The position numbers and the translations under genes are program-made. Source: Mytilus californianus (Eukaryota; Mollusca; Bivalvia; Mytilida; Mytilidae). Taken from it: a stretch of DNA of 64,000 nt. The DNA lies in assembly GCF_021869535.1 (NCBI RefSeq), contig NW_026262690.1:64550995-64614994 (forward strand), read 5' to 3'. Below are positions 24,401-35,964 of this stretch, piece after piece; positions within the stretch are counted from its first letter, which is position 1; each line of letters begins with the position of its first letter. The notes below the pieces were generated by a model, which made no database searches, was not told the origin of the DNA, and was given only the letters and a program-made list of their open reading frames with translations.

Positions 24401-25570
24401 CCAGTCATAATTTCTTCCCTCCATTTTTTGTTGTTGAATGTTTTAAAGGTAACACTGTGATATATAAAAATTTCATTTAAACATTTATATTAAAACATAT
24501 ATTTTTCAAAGCTTTTAAATTTAGTTGCATGTATTTACAAATGAATGAGTTACTTTGAACGATGAAGTGTCATAATGTTCTTCCACAATTATATGATATA
24601 CGGTAAATATTTTGTTCTTTTCGATTAGTCTACGTCACACATTTATGCTCGAGGTTTTATGTTTCCCAGTATTATACTTTTTACACAATTGTCAACTGCC
24701 AAAAACAGGACACAACTGTGTTAATTGATTATAAATATATGAAACATATCTGTGAAATGTTTTGTGATCACATCACGATTTTGCTACTTTTGCAATATGA
24801 TATGTACTAGTAATACAGAAAGGTATGACAAAGAATTGAAATCCAGCATTAGGCGGTTACCTTAAAGTAATTGCATTATAGTTATTGGTCTAGTTTGCTT
24901 TGAAAACAGATTGACACCCACTCTAAAGTTTAAGCCTAATTGAGACCTTCCATGTCGGGTGCAAGTAAATTAAACTGTTTCCTCCTTGTCAAATTACTTT
25001 AGACACTGTTTTAATTATATGTTGTTTAATAAAAAAAAGAATTGATCAAGTGTTAGATTACTAAACAACAATCGCTTCATACTGAATGATCAGAAATACT
25101 TCATAAATATCGCATTGTTTAATATTCTGTTAGCTATAACACAGCCTTGGACAAGACAATAGGTGAAAATATCACATGCAAAAGGAGACTATCTGTAAAA
25201 GGATAAAGCAATTTGAACGTCTAAGAAAACGAGGGTGCTCTTAATGATAGTGGCGATTCGGTTGCACAATTAGATTCATAGTTGTTACTTTTTCACTACA
25301 GTTTATTTATAGCTCTTGAAACTTTAATAAAATAGTCTTCAAATGTTTTTTTTAAAGTAAATTATAAGTTCATTTTGAAAATGACTCGAAAAATACGACG
25401 CTAAAGAGGCATTCATAAAGCATAAGTCGAAAAGGGACACCCAATACAGTGGTCAAAAGAATAAGACTGGTGGAAAACAATAATACACAAAACATTACAT
25501 AAAAAATTGAGCCCGTGAGATAAAGAAATTTAGGGAACATTTGTCATACATCTTTATCAAAACCTTTCAT
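24401..25570. other. 3' flank of GPCR
   Basis: AT-rich, no second gene seen. A candidate attaaa poly(A) signal lies about 90 bases after the stop (near 24490), consistent with a short 3' UTR. Confidence 0.4.
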
Positions 25571-25744
25571 TCAAAACATGCCAATATATAATACAGAAGC
25601 ATTTGCTACTTGGTGGATGGTCCCTTCACTGATTAAAAGTCCAACAGCGGGGACCAAACTCAGTGATATGATACCGATTACAGTGCACATGACACGTGTT
25701 TCCGGAATATTCCGGAAAAATCTTGTTAATAACTTTCACAAGCC
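25571..25744 (-). pseudogene. Possible terminal exon or gene remnant with hydrophobic segment
   Basis: On the minus strand a frame reads through RNIPETRVMCTVIGIISLSL, then a Gly/Val-rich hydrophobic stretch and ends VLYIGMF-stop. It has a plausible membrane segment and balanced composition, unlike the surrounding low-complexity DNA, but stops lie just upstream and no acceptor or start is convincing. The protein family is not recognised. It may be a decayed coding fragment or chance. Confidence 0.25.
25699..25718. promoter_or_regulatory. 20 bp perfect palindrome tttccggaatattccggaaa
   Basis: Two TTCCGGAA half-sites abut around a central AATATT. TTCCNGGAA-like sites are bound by STAT and ETS factors, and the centre GGAATATTCC resembles a heat-shock element. 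Function is unknown; it may simply be chance in an AT-rich background, although the GC content of the arms is unusual here. Confidence 0.35.
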
Positions 25745-25831
25745 ACGGTACACTCAATCATCAATATACCTTTAAAATAACTAAGGTCAGATTTGTCTTC
25801 AGGAATCGTAACTTCAGTTTCAGCACAACTG

Positions 25832-26246
25832 CATATAAAAATAAGACAATGTGACCTATGATTGCCAATGAGACAACTCTCCACCAGAGACCAAATGACA
25901 TAGAAGTTTACAGCTACAGGTCACCGGATGGCCTTCAAGAATGTGCAAAACCCATACCGCATAGTCAGCTATAAAAGGCCCCGAAATTACAAATGTAAAA
26001 CAAATCAAACGAGAAAACTATCTGCCCGATCTATGTACAAAACAATGAACGAAAAACAAATATGATATACTAATACATAAAACGACAACCACAGAATTAC
26101 AGGCTCCTGACTTAGGACAGGCACATACAGAATGTGGCGAGTTTGTTAGCGGCAAACCCTCCCCTTACCTGGGACAGTGGTGAAATAACAAACTATGGAA
26201 ATCAGTCAAAAAGGTCTTAACTTATCAGATCTATACCAAGCAGAAA
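25832..26246 (-). repeat. Dispersed repeat family B, reverse copy (long)
   Basis: Runs gattgccaatgagacaactc, tcaccggatggccttcaaga, cagctataaaaggccccgaa, cgacaaccacagaattacag, cttaggacaggcacatacag and cctgggacagtggtgaaata. This is the most complete copy of family B in the window. Confidence 0.9.
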
Positions 26247-27099
26247 AAACACACAACAAAAACTCAGACCGGACCGAAAACTTTTGATTGAAATGTGTTA
26301 TTGTGAGAGTAATCTTAAACTTAAACTTAAACTTAAAGTTGCAATTAAAGTCCGTTGATAAATTTAGAAATTATTAACAAAAAACAAGGTGCCGACTCCC
26401 TGGTCAAAGTTGCCCTTAGATGAATTTGGTTATTATTTTAGGCTCCTCCCTTGGTCATATAGCTCTTCTCGTGTTTATGTAGTTATGCATCCTTTACTTT
26501 ACTTTTTTTCATGTATGAACGTTCCTGATGAGGATGAATCCAGAAAAGCGCTTCGGACGTAACAAAATTTTTAATTTCATTTATTTTTATCACCATACAC
26601 TATTAATTCGTTTGAAATAATCACAGTTATTGTTCAGTTGAAATTTGTTCCCTGTAATACGTATTGTTGTCGAAAGAATTCGAAATTAGCAGGATGAAAA
26701 GTAATTGTTATCTTAATTATGTATATAATTTTTTATCCAGACAATGTGTCTTTTCTCTATGACAATGTGTCTTGTCTTAGCTCTTAAATGTAGAAATTAT
26801 TTTAAAATATTAAGCCTTTGTGTTATATTTTAAATACTTATACTTGACTGTTGCTTTTGGTTATATTATGAAAACGTCATCAGCAATATTCAACCAATGG
26901 TGTGACATTATTTTCATTTTGGTTGAGCATAAGTGTCGGATCTGTTTGACTTCATATTTTTTTCATAGCTGCTTTTTAATGTTTCAAAGGTGTTGTCTAG
27001 GTGTGGATTTAAATGCCTCTAAACCTTATGCAGTACTTTACTAAATTGCAATAAAACCATTATGTTAAGAAGATTATTGCAACAAGCTCGGGCAGAGTG
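26247..27099. other. Non-coding DNA with a small (acttaa)n array
   Basis: At 26312-26335 the hexamer cttaaa is repeated four times. At 26513-26575 gaacgttcctgatgagg and aaaagcgcttcggacgtaac match a motif type seen at many bivalve repeat ends (compare 37960-38030). No gene. Confidence 0.45.
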
Positions 27100-27625
27100 A
27101 ACCTTAGGTGTTTTGATGGCACTGTTTGTTGACCTTATCGGGTATTTTGGTTGTACTGTTGTTGACCTTAGGTCTTTTGGCGTTACTGTTTGTTGACCTT
27201 AGCTGTTTTGGTTGTACTTTTTATTGAACTTCGATGTATTGGTTGTACTGTTTGTTTACTTTAGGTGTTTTGGTTTACTATGTGCTGACCTGATTTGTTT
27301 TTGGTTATACTGTGTGTTGACCTTATGTGTTTTGGTTGTACTTTGTGTTGACTTAAGGTGTTTTGGGTGTATTTTTTGTTGATCTTTTGTGTTTTGGGGT
27401 GTATTTCTTGTTGACCTAAGGTGTTGTGTATGTTTTGATTTTTATCTTAAGTGTTTTGGTGGTACTGTGTGTTGATCTTAGGTGTTTTGGCTGTACTGTT
27501 TGTTGATTTTAGGCGTTTTGGGATGTATTTTTTGTTGACCTTAGGTGTTTTGTGCGTATTGTTTCTTGACCTAAGGTGTTTTCGTTGTACTATGTGTTGA
27601 CGTTAGGTGTTTGGGGTATACTGTT
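27100..27625. repeat. ~31 bp minisatellite (gttgaccttaggtgttttgg unit)
   Basis: About 16-17 degenerate tandem copies of a unit near gttgaccttaggtgttttgg followed by ttgtactgttt. Units vary in length by one or two bases and accumulate substitutions at both ends. It lies 370 bp beyond the stop codon of the C1q gene. Confidence 0.9.
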
Positions 27626-27997
27626 TATTCCAATTTGTTTTCGATGCTCACAAACTGTTGTTATTTGCCTCCAAGAGATTTGGTTTCGATCTACCTGATG
27701 AAGGACATACTATTCTATCAACACGTGTTTTGCGTGCTGAAATCGGTATTTTAAGTTTTCATCGTTACGCTGACTATAGATGGTATTTTCGACACACTGT
27801 AACGTTTACATTTATGATTCTTATAAATAGTTGACCTTCATTGATGAGTGAAGGGAATCTTATCACACTATCGGTCAAAATGATCAGGTGTTTGACTGTG
27901 TGCAAATTGGGGTAATTCTAAGTTAACAAAAATACATTTTTACTGTACATGCAAGGCTCGTATTTAAAGGACAATCTAAAACCAGAGGTCCTTATTC

Positions 27998-28108
27998 TTA
28001 TTCCAATGAGTATAGAAGCCATCCAGAAAATGTATTATCATTATAACCATCAAGTGCTCCACTGCCAGCACCCACTGTACTTATCCAAACGTGTTGATTC
28101 TTATTTAC
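27998..28108 (-). CDS. C1q-domain protein, exon 4 (end of C1q domain)
   Basis: A 111 nt terminal exon after a minus-strand ttttattgtag acceptor, in phase 0 with exon 3. It encodes VNKNQHVWISTVGAGSGALD, then GYNDNTFSGWLLYSLE and a TAA stop. This matches the closing strands of C1q domains (basic residues then VWIxT, a Gly-rich loop, N-x-FSGWLLY). It completes a 230-residue protein. Too short to appear as a long ORF; found by looking for the missing C-terminal C1q strands. Confidence 0.9.
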   Translation of the reverse strand, partial: VNKNQHVWISTVGAGSGALDGYNDNTFSGWLLYSLE

Positions 28109-29036
28109 CTACAATAAAATTTTGTATCTATTTTGAATTTTTCCACAAGTTGAAGCAGACAGTTGCTTAATCTGGCGTTTACACAGTGCCGATTATGGTT
28201 CCCGTTTCAGATCAGACAGCACCACGACATGAAAAATGAAAACAGTCGGATTAACTATCCTCCATGTTCTTGAATTCCTATCATCATCTGAACGCAGACG
28301 TATATATTCGTTATAGAGTCCTACGGCTCGGGAATGATCCGGAGAGGTCGGCCAAGCAAATGCGTCTCGTAACATTTGCTTCTAGATCTGTCTAGTTACT
28401 GTCTGATCTCTGTTGGGTCGCATTCGGGTGAATCGGGACGCTGATAGTACAGATTCTGTCTTTTTTTCTTTTATGCCACAAATACAAATCGGATCAGAAT
28501 TAAATTGAGAACAGGATAATGGGACGAATTCGACAGGAAATGGCAGAATCGAGACGCTTCTTGAATAATATATGATTGTTGTCTTAATCAAATATAAAGT
28601 TGAAGAAATCTTAATGATTTCAAGCAAGGAACCAAAGGATCTTAATCAGATTAACAAATTTAATTCCTATAATAAAATAGTAAAAATCCTAAATGTGTGA
28701 CTGAGGCTTAAAAAGGATTAGAATAAACATGAAATCGTTCGATTCGCTGCTAGTAATTAGGTGAGGTTATATATATTCATCGAGATTTTTCTCCTGTGAA
28801 AGTCCAAACGATCAAAGCTTGTCTCAGTACTGTTGCAATATCAACATGTTAAAATCATACTAAATAGTTTTGTTATAAACATATGCACTTTAACGATACT
28901 ACAATCTGTCGATACCTTTGTTTTGGCATTGCACAAGGTCATGTTTTTTATTTGACTGTCATTGACGTCTTTACACTAAATCCATTAGATGTTTGATGTG
29001 TACTGATTGATATTTTAGTCTTAGATACATGATTTT
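28109..29036. other. Intron 3 of C1q gene, proximal part
   Basis: Includes a somewhat GC-richer patch (28190-28560) with two minus-strand open frames (28193-28375, 28382-28627) lacking recognised domains; possibly an old insertion. No feature assigned. Confidence 0.4.
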
Positions 29037-29622
29037 TTTATTAGTTGTTATTGGCTTTGAACTAGCTGTCAGTAACTGCGAATACTCTCAGATCTGTACT
29101 TAGTGTCCTTTTTTGTTGCTAGGGATGAGGGATGGATAAATACCCTGCCACGTCCGGTCTGTGTTTATGTTTTATGTTTTTCTGCTTTGTGTCGATTTGA
29201 TGAGTTAAGCCTTTTTCAACTGATATTTATAGTTTGTTCCTATGTTGTGCTGTTACACGACTGTCCCAGGTTAGGGGGGTTTAGGGTTGAGCGCTCACAA
29301 ACATGTTTAACCCCGCCACATTCTTTATTAGCCTGTCCCAAGTCAGGAGCCTGTAGTTCAGTGGTTGTCGTTGGTTAATGTCTGTCATATTTGTTTTTCG
29401 TTAATTGTTTTGTTATAAATTAGGCCGTTAGTTTTCTCAATTGAATTGTTTCATATTTGTCATGTCGGGGCCTTTTATAGCCGACTATACGGTATGGGTT
29501 TTTCTCATTGTTGAAGGCCGTACAGTTGCCTATAATGGCTTACATCCACTTTACTTGAACTTTGGGGATAGTTGTTTCATTGGCAATCATACCTCATCTT
29601 CTTATTTTTATATAGAAGAAAA
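29037..29622 (+). repeat. Dispersed repeat family B, forward long copy
   Basis: Begins ttattggctttgaactagct, with accctgccacgtccggtctg, ctgtcccaggttaggggggt, caagtcaggagcctgtagtt, catgtcggggccttttatag and ggcaatcatacctcatcttc. It is the reverse complement of the order at 25832-26246, extended at its left end as at 47144-47360. It lies in an intron of the C1q gene. The 91-codon open frame is within the repeat. Confidence 0.9.
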
Positions 29623-29745
29623 AACAGTTATTGTTTAACATTTCAAAGCGGTATAACATGTTACTTTAATTATTCTTCCCTTAGTTTATTTATTTTGTAT
29701 TTACATTGTATCATAGATCAAATTTATTTGTTCAGTGTATGTTCA

Positions 29746-30166
29746 CTGGTGTTAATATGTCTTTTGATTGAGTTAAGCCATTTCAATTGATATTTTATAG
29801 TGTGTCTTTCTATGTTGTGATGTTACACTATTGTTTCAGATAAGGGTGAAGGTTTGGTACCATTAAAACGTTAAAAACCGCTGCAATTGTTTGCACCTGT
29901 CCTAAGTCAGGAATCTGATGTTCAGTAGTTGTCGTTTGGTGATGTGGTTCATAAGTGTTTCTCGTTTCTCGTTTTTTATATAGATTAGACCGTTTGAATG
30001 GCTTTACACTAGTAATTTTTGGGGCCCTTTATAGCTTGCTGTTCGGTGTGAGCCAAGGCTCCGTGTTGAAGACCGTACTTTGACCTATAATGGTTTACTT
30101 TTATAAATTTTGACTTGGATGGAGAGTTGTCTCATTGGCACTCATACCACATCTTCTTATATCTAA
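29746..30166 (+). repeat. Dispersed repeat family A, copy 3 (long form)
   Basis: Same order as 18540-18974 (gtgttaatatgtcttttgat to accacatcttcttatatcta), inserted 124 bp after a family B copy, in the C1q intron. Confidence 0.9.
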
Positions 30167-30511
30167 TTATCATTCACCTGATTGGTATATTGCATCATTT
30201 TGCTTTTGGAAGATATTTTGTTTTTTTTAAATATTTCCACCAAAAAGAGCATTCCTTCATTTTCAAAAAATTACCGCTCTAAAACTGTATATGGTTAATG
30301 TTATTTTAAAAGAGGATTTAGAATGCTTGTTATAAAAAATAATCCTGTTCCATAGTGTTTATTTAAAACAAAAATCTGTCAAAATTGTCATTTGGGAACT
30401 CATCGCTTTGGTATGTCTTTTTATTTAATGTTTGTTTTTATAAGTATGTTTTCGTCTTTTGATTAGAAAAGACAGATCAGGATGATTTTGAACTACTTAT
30501 TGCAAACTTAC

Positions 30512-30727
30512 CTTAAGAACAACAATCTGTGAAGCACTTCCATAATCTGCATCCCCATCATTTACAACATCGGCTAAAGCATAGCCATAAGGTACACCGT
30601 CTACTAACAATCCAGTTTTCTCCCATTGTTGTACTGCGGTTGTCCAAAAAAACACGTACATACCAGAAAAAGGTGCAGCAAAAATTCCATCATTTTTGTT
30701 GTATGCTTGTAAAGTGTCTGTCAAAAC
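30512..30727 (-). CDS. C1q-domain protein, exon 3 (core of C1q domain)
   Basis: A 216 nt exon between a ttatattag acceptor and gtaagt donor, 72 codons in phase 0. It reads VLTDTLQAYNKNDGIFAAPF, SGMYVFFWTTAVQQWEKTGL, LVDGVPYGYALADVVNDGDA and DYGSASQIVVLK. The YNKNDGIFxAPFSGMYVFFWT block is diagnostic of the C1q/TNF-like jelly-roll fold. C1q-domain proteins in bivalves are secreted, often oligomeric lectin-like recognition proteins of innate immunity. That role is inferred from the family. Confidence 0.95.
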
Positions 30728-31195
30728 CTAATATAATTGACATTTTTTAAGCAAGTTTTTCACATTGATGCTAAATGTTTACACAAAAACATAACAAAGT
30801 TATAAAATACACTTATTTTTTTAAAATCATACACACAATGCAGTTGAGTTCAATTCAACTAACCATTTAATGGAAGGTTTATTTAACCATTGCCCGATTT
30901 AATACAAAATCAGAAATTGTAATGAAAAAACCAAACAAGTAGTAATCTAACTGTAAAGGTTTCCCCATAATTGCAGTTTAAAATCAGGAAAGCAAATTTG
31001 ACTTCCCGCATTCCCCTAAAACAAAATGAAACGAGCTGGTGTTATTCAAGATGGGGAAATATACAACCAGAAAGAATAAAACCTCCTTATTGCAAACCCA
31101 TTTGGAAAAACGAGGACAACAATAATCAGCCTTTCAAATTGAACTTTTCGCTCGTACGCGTATTTCATTCGAGAACGCTCATATAAATGGCGTTA

Positions 31196-31690
31196 CCCCT
31201 GTATAACCACAGGTTATCTGATCGTAAAGTTGTCACATATTTAGACGTATACATATATAATATATATATACAAGTCTAAATTGAAAACAACGTTCAAACC
31301 TATGATTGCGTTGGATAAAAACCGCAATTTTTATACGTGTGCATGAAAAACAAATTTCTTGTTATAGGGGTCTAAATACAGCACAAACAACATTTTCGAA
31401 AAGACCAAAAAAGTGAAAAAGTATATTTGAACAAAACGCATTTGACTAACAGGTGGAACAACAAATGTTCTTAAACCCTGCTGACTGCCATTGGTGATTG
31501 CCAAATAAACTGATCACCGATGTAATAAATGGATCTTAATTATAAATTTAATACTAAACAGAAAACAATAAACTTGCGGAAAAGATGGTATACCGCAAAC
31601 AAAAGGTGCAAAGGTTTTTGTACACCATATCCGGATTTCGACAATTAATGTCTCTTCAGTGATGTTATGATATAATAATATTTATTATAG
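31196..31690 (-). repeat. Dispersed repeat family C, reverse copy
   Basis: Contains aacaacgttcaaacctatga, ttaaaccctgctgactgcca, cttgcggaaaagatggtata and cggatttcgacaattaatgt, matching 46378-46870 in the same orientation and 32396-33030 inverted. It is preceded by a 65 bp stretch (aaccacaggttatctgatcg to agacgtatacatatataat) that recurs in direct orientation at 32334-32395. Confidence 0.9.
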
Positions 31691-31800
31691 GATAAAATGC
31701 CTTTATAAAGGAATTTATTGGTGGACTTTTATTTGTTTGTGAGTGACTTGGTCCAGTTTATACACCAATAAATTCCTTTAAAAAGGCGTTTAATCCTTAT
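31687..31800. mobile_element. Hairpin element, 37 bp arms
   Basis: The left arm begins ataggataaaatgcctttat (31687-31723), and the right arm (31763-31800) is its near-perfect reverse complement, separated by 39 bp. The transcript or single strand would form one long stem. It is likely a tiny foldback/MITE, immediately after the family C copy. Confidence 0.75.
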
Positions 31801-32087
31801 AATTCTTTTAAATTGGAGATAATTTATTCAATTTCCCCATCCGTAACCTCTATCACGCGTTAATTATATATATTTGTGTCATTGATATGGCCTGGCGCAT
31901 GAAGATATTTTTTGGTTAACGCAATTAAAAAATGTATTCCATGAAATTTGTTTTCAGATAAAAAATAAACTACGAAAATATCTTTTATTATCATTCAAAT
32001 GAATGTTTTGTGTTTATTATGTAATTTAACGACGAACGCGAAGTGAAAATAAATATTTTTAACGTCGAGCTGGTTTGTGTTATAGTC

Positions 32088-32102
32088 GCCGCCATCTTGT
32101 TT
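32088..32102 (-). promoter_or_regulatory. YY1-like start-site motif (aagatggcggc) on the minus strand
   Basis: The minus strand reads caagatggcggcgac and opens a short frame of about 34 codons. AAGATGGCGGC is the YY1 motif often found at metazoan transcription starts. It sits inside intron 2 of the C1q gene; whether it starts an alternative transcript is unknown. Confidence 0.3.
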
Positions 32103-32140
32103 ACATTGGTTACAGAAAGTAGTTCCGTCAACTTCGTAGA

Positions 32141-32212
32141 TAGCCTGGGGTCCTGGCTAATCTTGTCAGTATAGCTATACGTGCAGCTAAATCGGGCCGG
32201 GATGCCAGGCTA
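32141..32212. mobile_element. 72 bp MITE with 9 bp target duplication
   Basis: The left end is tagcctggggtcctggctaa and the right end is its imperfect inverse (gggccgggatgccaggcta). It is flanked by cttcgtaga at 32132-32140 and 32213-32221, a perfect 9 bp duplication. Same family as 17212-17279. Confidence 0.88.
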
Positions 32213-32333
32213 CTTCGTAGATCGAAAAATAATTTACTTCAAGAGCAACTACCGGAAGCCCTCTCGACCAATCATATAAACATATTCCCTAATATGCAAA
32301 TCATATAAGAATTATATACATATATATATACCA

Positions 32334-33030
32334 CTATATACCACAGGTTATCCTATCGTAAAGTTGTTTCATATTTAGACGTATACATAAATAATTTTTT
32401 TTTTGGAAAATGTTATTTGTGCTGTAATTAGACCCCTCTACCTAGAAATTTGTTTTGCATGCACACGTATAAAAATTGCGATTTCTTCCCAACGCAATCA
32501 TAGGTTTGAACGTTGTTTTCAATTTAGACTTGTTTATATTTTTTCGTTTGGGCTTGTGTTATATTTGCCTTCGGGTTTATATAATCCGTTCATCCTATTT
32601 CGACTCTTCAAAATTCAAGAGTCAATCCTAGCTGAATTGGATAAATTATATGGCCTTCCAAATACCGTTTCGATTCCTAACATCACTGAAGAGACATTAC
32701 TTGTCGAAATCCGGTTATGGTGTACAAATTTTTGCACCTCATGTTTGCGGTATACCATCTTTTCCGCAAGTAATTTGTTTTCTGTTTGGTATTTAATTAA
32801 TAATTAAGATCCATTTTGTTACATCTGGTGATCCGTTTATTTGGCATTCGCCATGGCAGTCAGCAGGGTTTAAAAACATCCGTTGTTCGACCTGTTAGTC
32901 AAATGCGTTTTGTTAAAATATACTCTTCCACTTTTTTGGTCTTTTGGAAAATGTTGTTTGTGCCGTATTTAGACCTCTCAACCTAGAAGTTTGTTTTGCA
33001 TGCACACGTATAAAAATAACGCAACCCTGT
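32334..33030 (+). repeat. Dispersed repeat family C, forward copy with a 134-codon open frame
   Basis: The reverse complement of the copies at 31196-31690 and 46378-46870, but with extra middle sequence (tttcgtttgggcttgtgtta to ccgaatttcgactcttcaaaat-like). A 134-codon frame (32403-32807) crosses it. Its tail (EETLLVEIRLWC) is a translated form of a word, gaagagacatta plus tgtcgaaat, found in several bivalve repeat ends, so it is not accepted as an independent gene. Confidence 0.85.
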
Positions 33031-34532
33031 GTCCACTAGTCTCATGTCAGGGTTACGATTTTCCCCATTTTTCGATATGAAGCAGCCCAGGAGTAATTCA
33101 CTCCTAACAGACTAAATGAATTTAAACGTATAGGAATTAATGAATTATTGTTTTCAGTAATTGATGATTTGAATCTAGTTAGGTAGAATTTTCTTGAAAG
33201 GGAATATCGAATTCAAGAAGCTGTTCGCCACAATTTATTTGGATGCGGTTCACAGTAGACATTTGACCAAACAATTATATTGTGAAAGTAAGTTATTTTG
33301 ACATGAATATAAGATATTCATTAGTTGGTGTTACTAGTTTTGTTTCCTGAAAATAAAGACCGTAAATACGTTTGAATAATGTTCCCTTAAAAGGGCATTA
33401 TCTACGAGTTAGACAAAAATTTAAAATACGATTCTTTTTGTTTCAAGTATTAATAAAAGCGGAATTTTGAAATACTATTTCGTTATAAGCTGTTAGTTTG
33501 GCCCAAATTTTTCAAAATATGCTCAAAAACATCACTGATGTATTATTCACTCACAAGTTAATAATTCGAACTCATGTGAATCCGTATTCATGCATGTGAA
33601 CTTCAATTCAACCCCTTAGCTGGAGATGGTTTACTCATGTATTAGGCGTGCTCAGCTATTAAAAGGAAAAACATGCCAACATTGAAAGTGAAACAAGGTT
33701 GAATCATTTCGTTGACTGATTCGATCCACAAAAAAAAACATTCTTATACAGTTAAAAACGATGATTAAAATATTTGTCAACCTATAACATGATATCAAAC
33801 AGACCTAGAATAATTCAATTGCACGTGGTCGCTATCTATTTATATTTACATTTATGTTTATATCGGTTTATAAGACCGTCGGCAGTCTTCGGGGGTCATC
33901 TCGGTGGTTTAGACTAAAATACACACGCTTGAAATGCTGATATATATATTATCGAGTCCATGCATTGTTAATTGTTTATTTTAGACTTTTTTGTTATTTA
34001 GATATACGTTTTATTATGTTATGCATCAACTTTGAGAATTTGAGTCAAATCCGTGAATATGGATTTGCAGCTAATTCCCCTTTAAATGTTGCGAATCGAT
34101 ATTCACGCCATCTTTAAGTTATTGCTTAACAAATATCGGTTCTGATATGTTGCCGTATGATGCTGCTAAATTTCGATTGGCTAGAATGGGATATAGAATT
34201 AAGAACATGTCCCGAACAGGAGAAGATATTAAATTACAGTGTGGTATTCAAGACCCGATCAACAACTATTACTTCGTGACGTAATCTATGATACTGCGAA
34301 GAATTCGGTACCTGTTTAGAAAAGCTAAACTTGTAGAGACTTACTAGTAGTTTTAAATCCTCGTTTTGATATATATCTACTTCATTGTTAGTTTCCGTTT
34401 CCCTAATTTTTTCTGAGAGCTTTGTTATCATTTAGGAGAGTATATTGTCATCTTTCAGTTTTATTCAGAGATTACAAACATTTAACTATCGACTTGTTGT
34501 TCTGTTTCAAAATGCTGAACCATTCACTACCG
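33031..34532. other. Unassigned intronic DNA (C1q intron 2)
   Basis: AT-rich, with short open frames at 34234-34431 (minus) and none with a recognised domain. Confidence 0.4.
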
Positions 34533-34796
34533 TGCCAGGAGCCGGTAGTTCAGTTATTGTCGTTGGTTCATGTCTGTCAGATTTGTTTCATAAATTGTTT
34601 TGTTTTTAATTAGGACGTTAGTTTTCTCAATTGAATTGTTTCATATTTTTCATGTCGGTGCCTTTTATAACCGACTATACGGTATGGGGTTTTCTCATTG
34701 TTGAAAGCCGTACTTATAATTGATTACATCCGCTTCATTTGAACTTTAGTGGAAAGTTGTATCATTGGCAATCATACCACATCTCTTTATTTTTAT
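34533..34796 (+). repeat. Dispersed repeat family B, forward partial copy
   Basis: Starts ccaggagccggtagttcagt and runs to catgtcggtgccttttataa and tggcaatcataccacatctc. It lies in the C1q intron. Confidence 0.9.
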
Positions 34797-35159
34797 TAAA
34801 ACAAAACAATTACACTATTCTACAAAACGTATAGCAATTTTTAACAAATTAGTCTCAACAGACAACGCAGCCTACTCGAACAAGAGATTTACTCTTAGGT
34901 AACTCAATACGATCGTAGATAAGCGGACTGAGTCGATAAACCAAAAGTTTCCGTAAACAGTACATGTTCGAGTAAGCAATGGTATGTAAGATATTTAACT
35001 AAGAAAACTATTGAGTATTGTCAAGTTTTCTGACTTTGGGTGGGTATAAACATGTTACGATAAACTAGATTTGTGAGTACTAACTTCCCTCTTTTAATTT
35101 CGATCGGTGGAATAACTAAAGGTACACAGAAAAGTGTACAATAAGAGTTTAGAATAAAT
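34797..35159. other. Unassigned intronic DNA
   Basis: Contains the beginning of a minus-strand 79-codon open frame with no recognised domain. Nothing else seen. Confidence 0.35.
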
Positions 35160-35282
35160 GCTTCCGAAAACTGAGTTTTACTGTGCGTATTGCTGTGTTT
35201 GTTTATTCCACATTGGCTAGAGGTATAGGGAGAAGGTTGAGATATCAAACCCCACCGCAATTTTGTTAACCTTGCCTGTTAC
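35160..35282 (+). repeat. Dispersed repeat family B, side-branch piece
   Basis: The segment with tgagttttactgtgcgtatt, ccacattggctagaggtata and caaaccccaccgcaattttg is the reverse complement of 47640-47745. Confidence 0.8.
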
Positions 35283-35964
35283 GCTTACATTATCGCTTTT
35301 CTCTGTCACGTGAAATCTCGTTCGTAGATTAGCAAGATGTGTCCATAAGCTATTTCACAAAAGCTTTTTTTTATATTTCCTCAGATAGAATTTTCTTATA
35401 CTTTGCCAAAATGAAGATTTTACTATGCTTTTTTTCAAAAATATAATAAAAAGCATGGTTCACCGTGCTATTTTTTATGCTACAAGTCGTGCAAAATTGC
35501 CCAAATTTGCATAGATTGTTCATGAAAAGAAATCTATGAGATAGAATTTTGAAATAAAATATGAGAAGATAGGTTTTATAATATGCTTTAAGAAAATATA
35601 AATAAAAAATGGTGTCACCGAACTTGTTTTCTTGCTACAATTAAAAAATAAAATTTCACTATAATTCCATTATAAAATTTTTACTATAAGAGTTATCTCC
35701 CATTAAATGGCTAAATTGAAAAAAAATTATTCTAAAAAATAAAAATATTTGGTATTTATTTAAATATTTTGGATAATGCAATAAATCATATTTTTTTTCT
35801 TTATAAAAATAACAGTCATACAAATAAATTGCAAATCTGTCTCAAAATTTGCAGATTTAGGCAAAGAACTAGACCGATTGTGTACTGCTATTGTACAATC
35901 CAAGATGACGATATACAGTGAAGCTACCTAAAGAAGAAAAAAGAACAAATGTGTGTTTCGTTAC
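35283..35964. other. Unassigned intronic DNA
   Basis: AT-rich with no feature supported. Confidence 0.35.

Noticed and set aside
27607..27834. 75-codon frame (FGFDLPDEGHTILSTRVLRA)
   Set aside because: Considered as an exon next to the C1q gene, but it is on the opposite strand, begins inside the minisatellite and has no recognised family or splice sites.
32403..32807. 134-codon open frame as a protein gene
   Set aside because: It lies across dispersed repeat family C; other copies (31196-31690, 46378-46870) do not keep the frame, and no domain is recognised.
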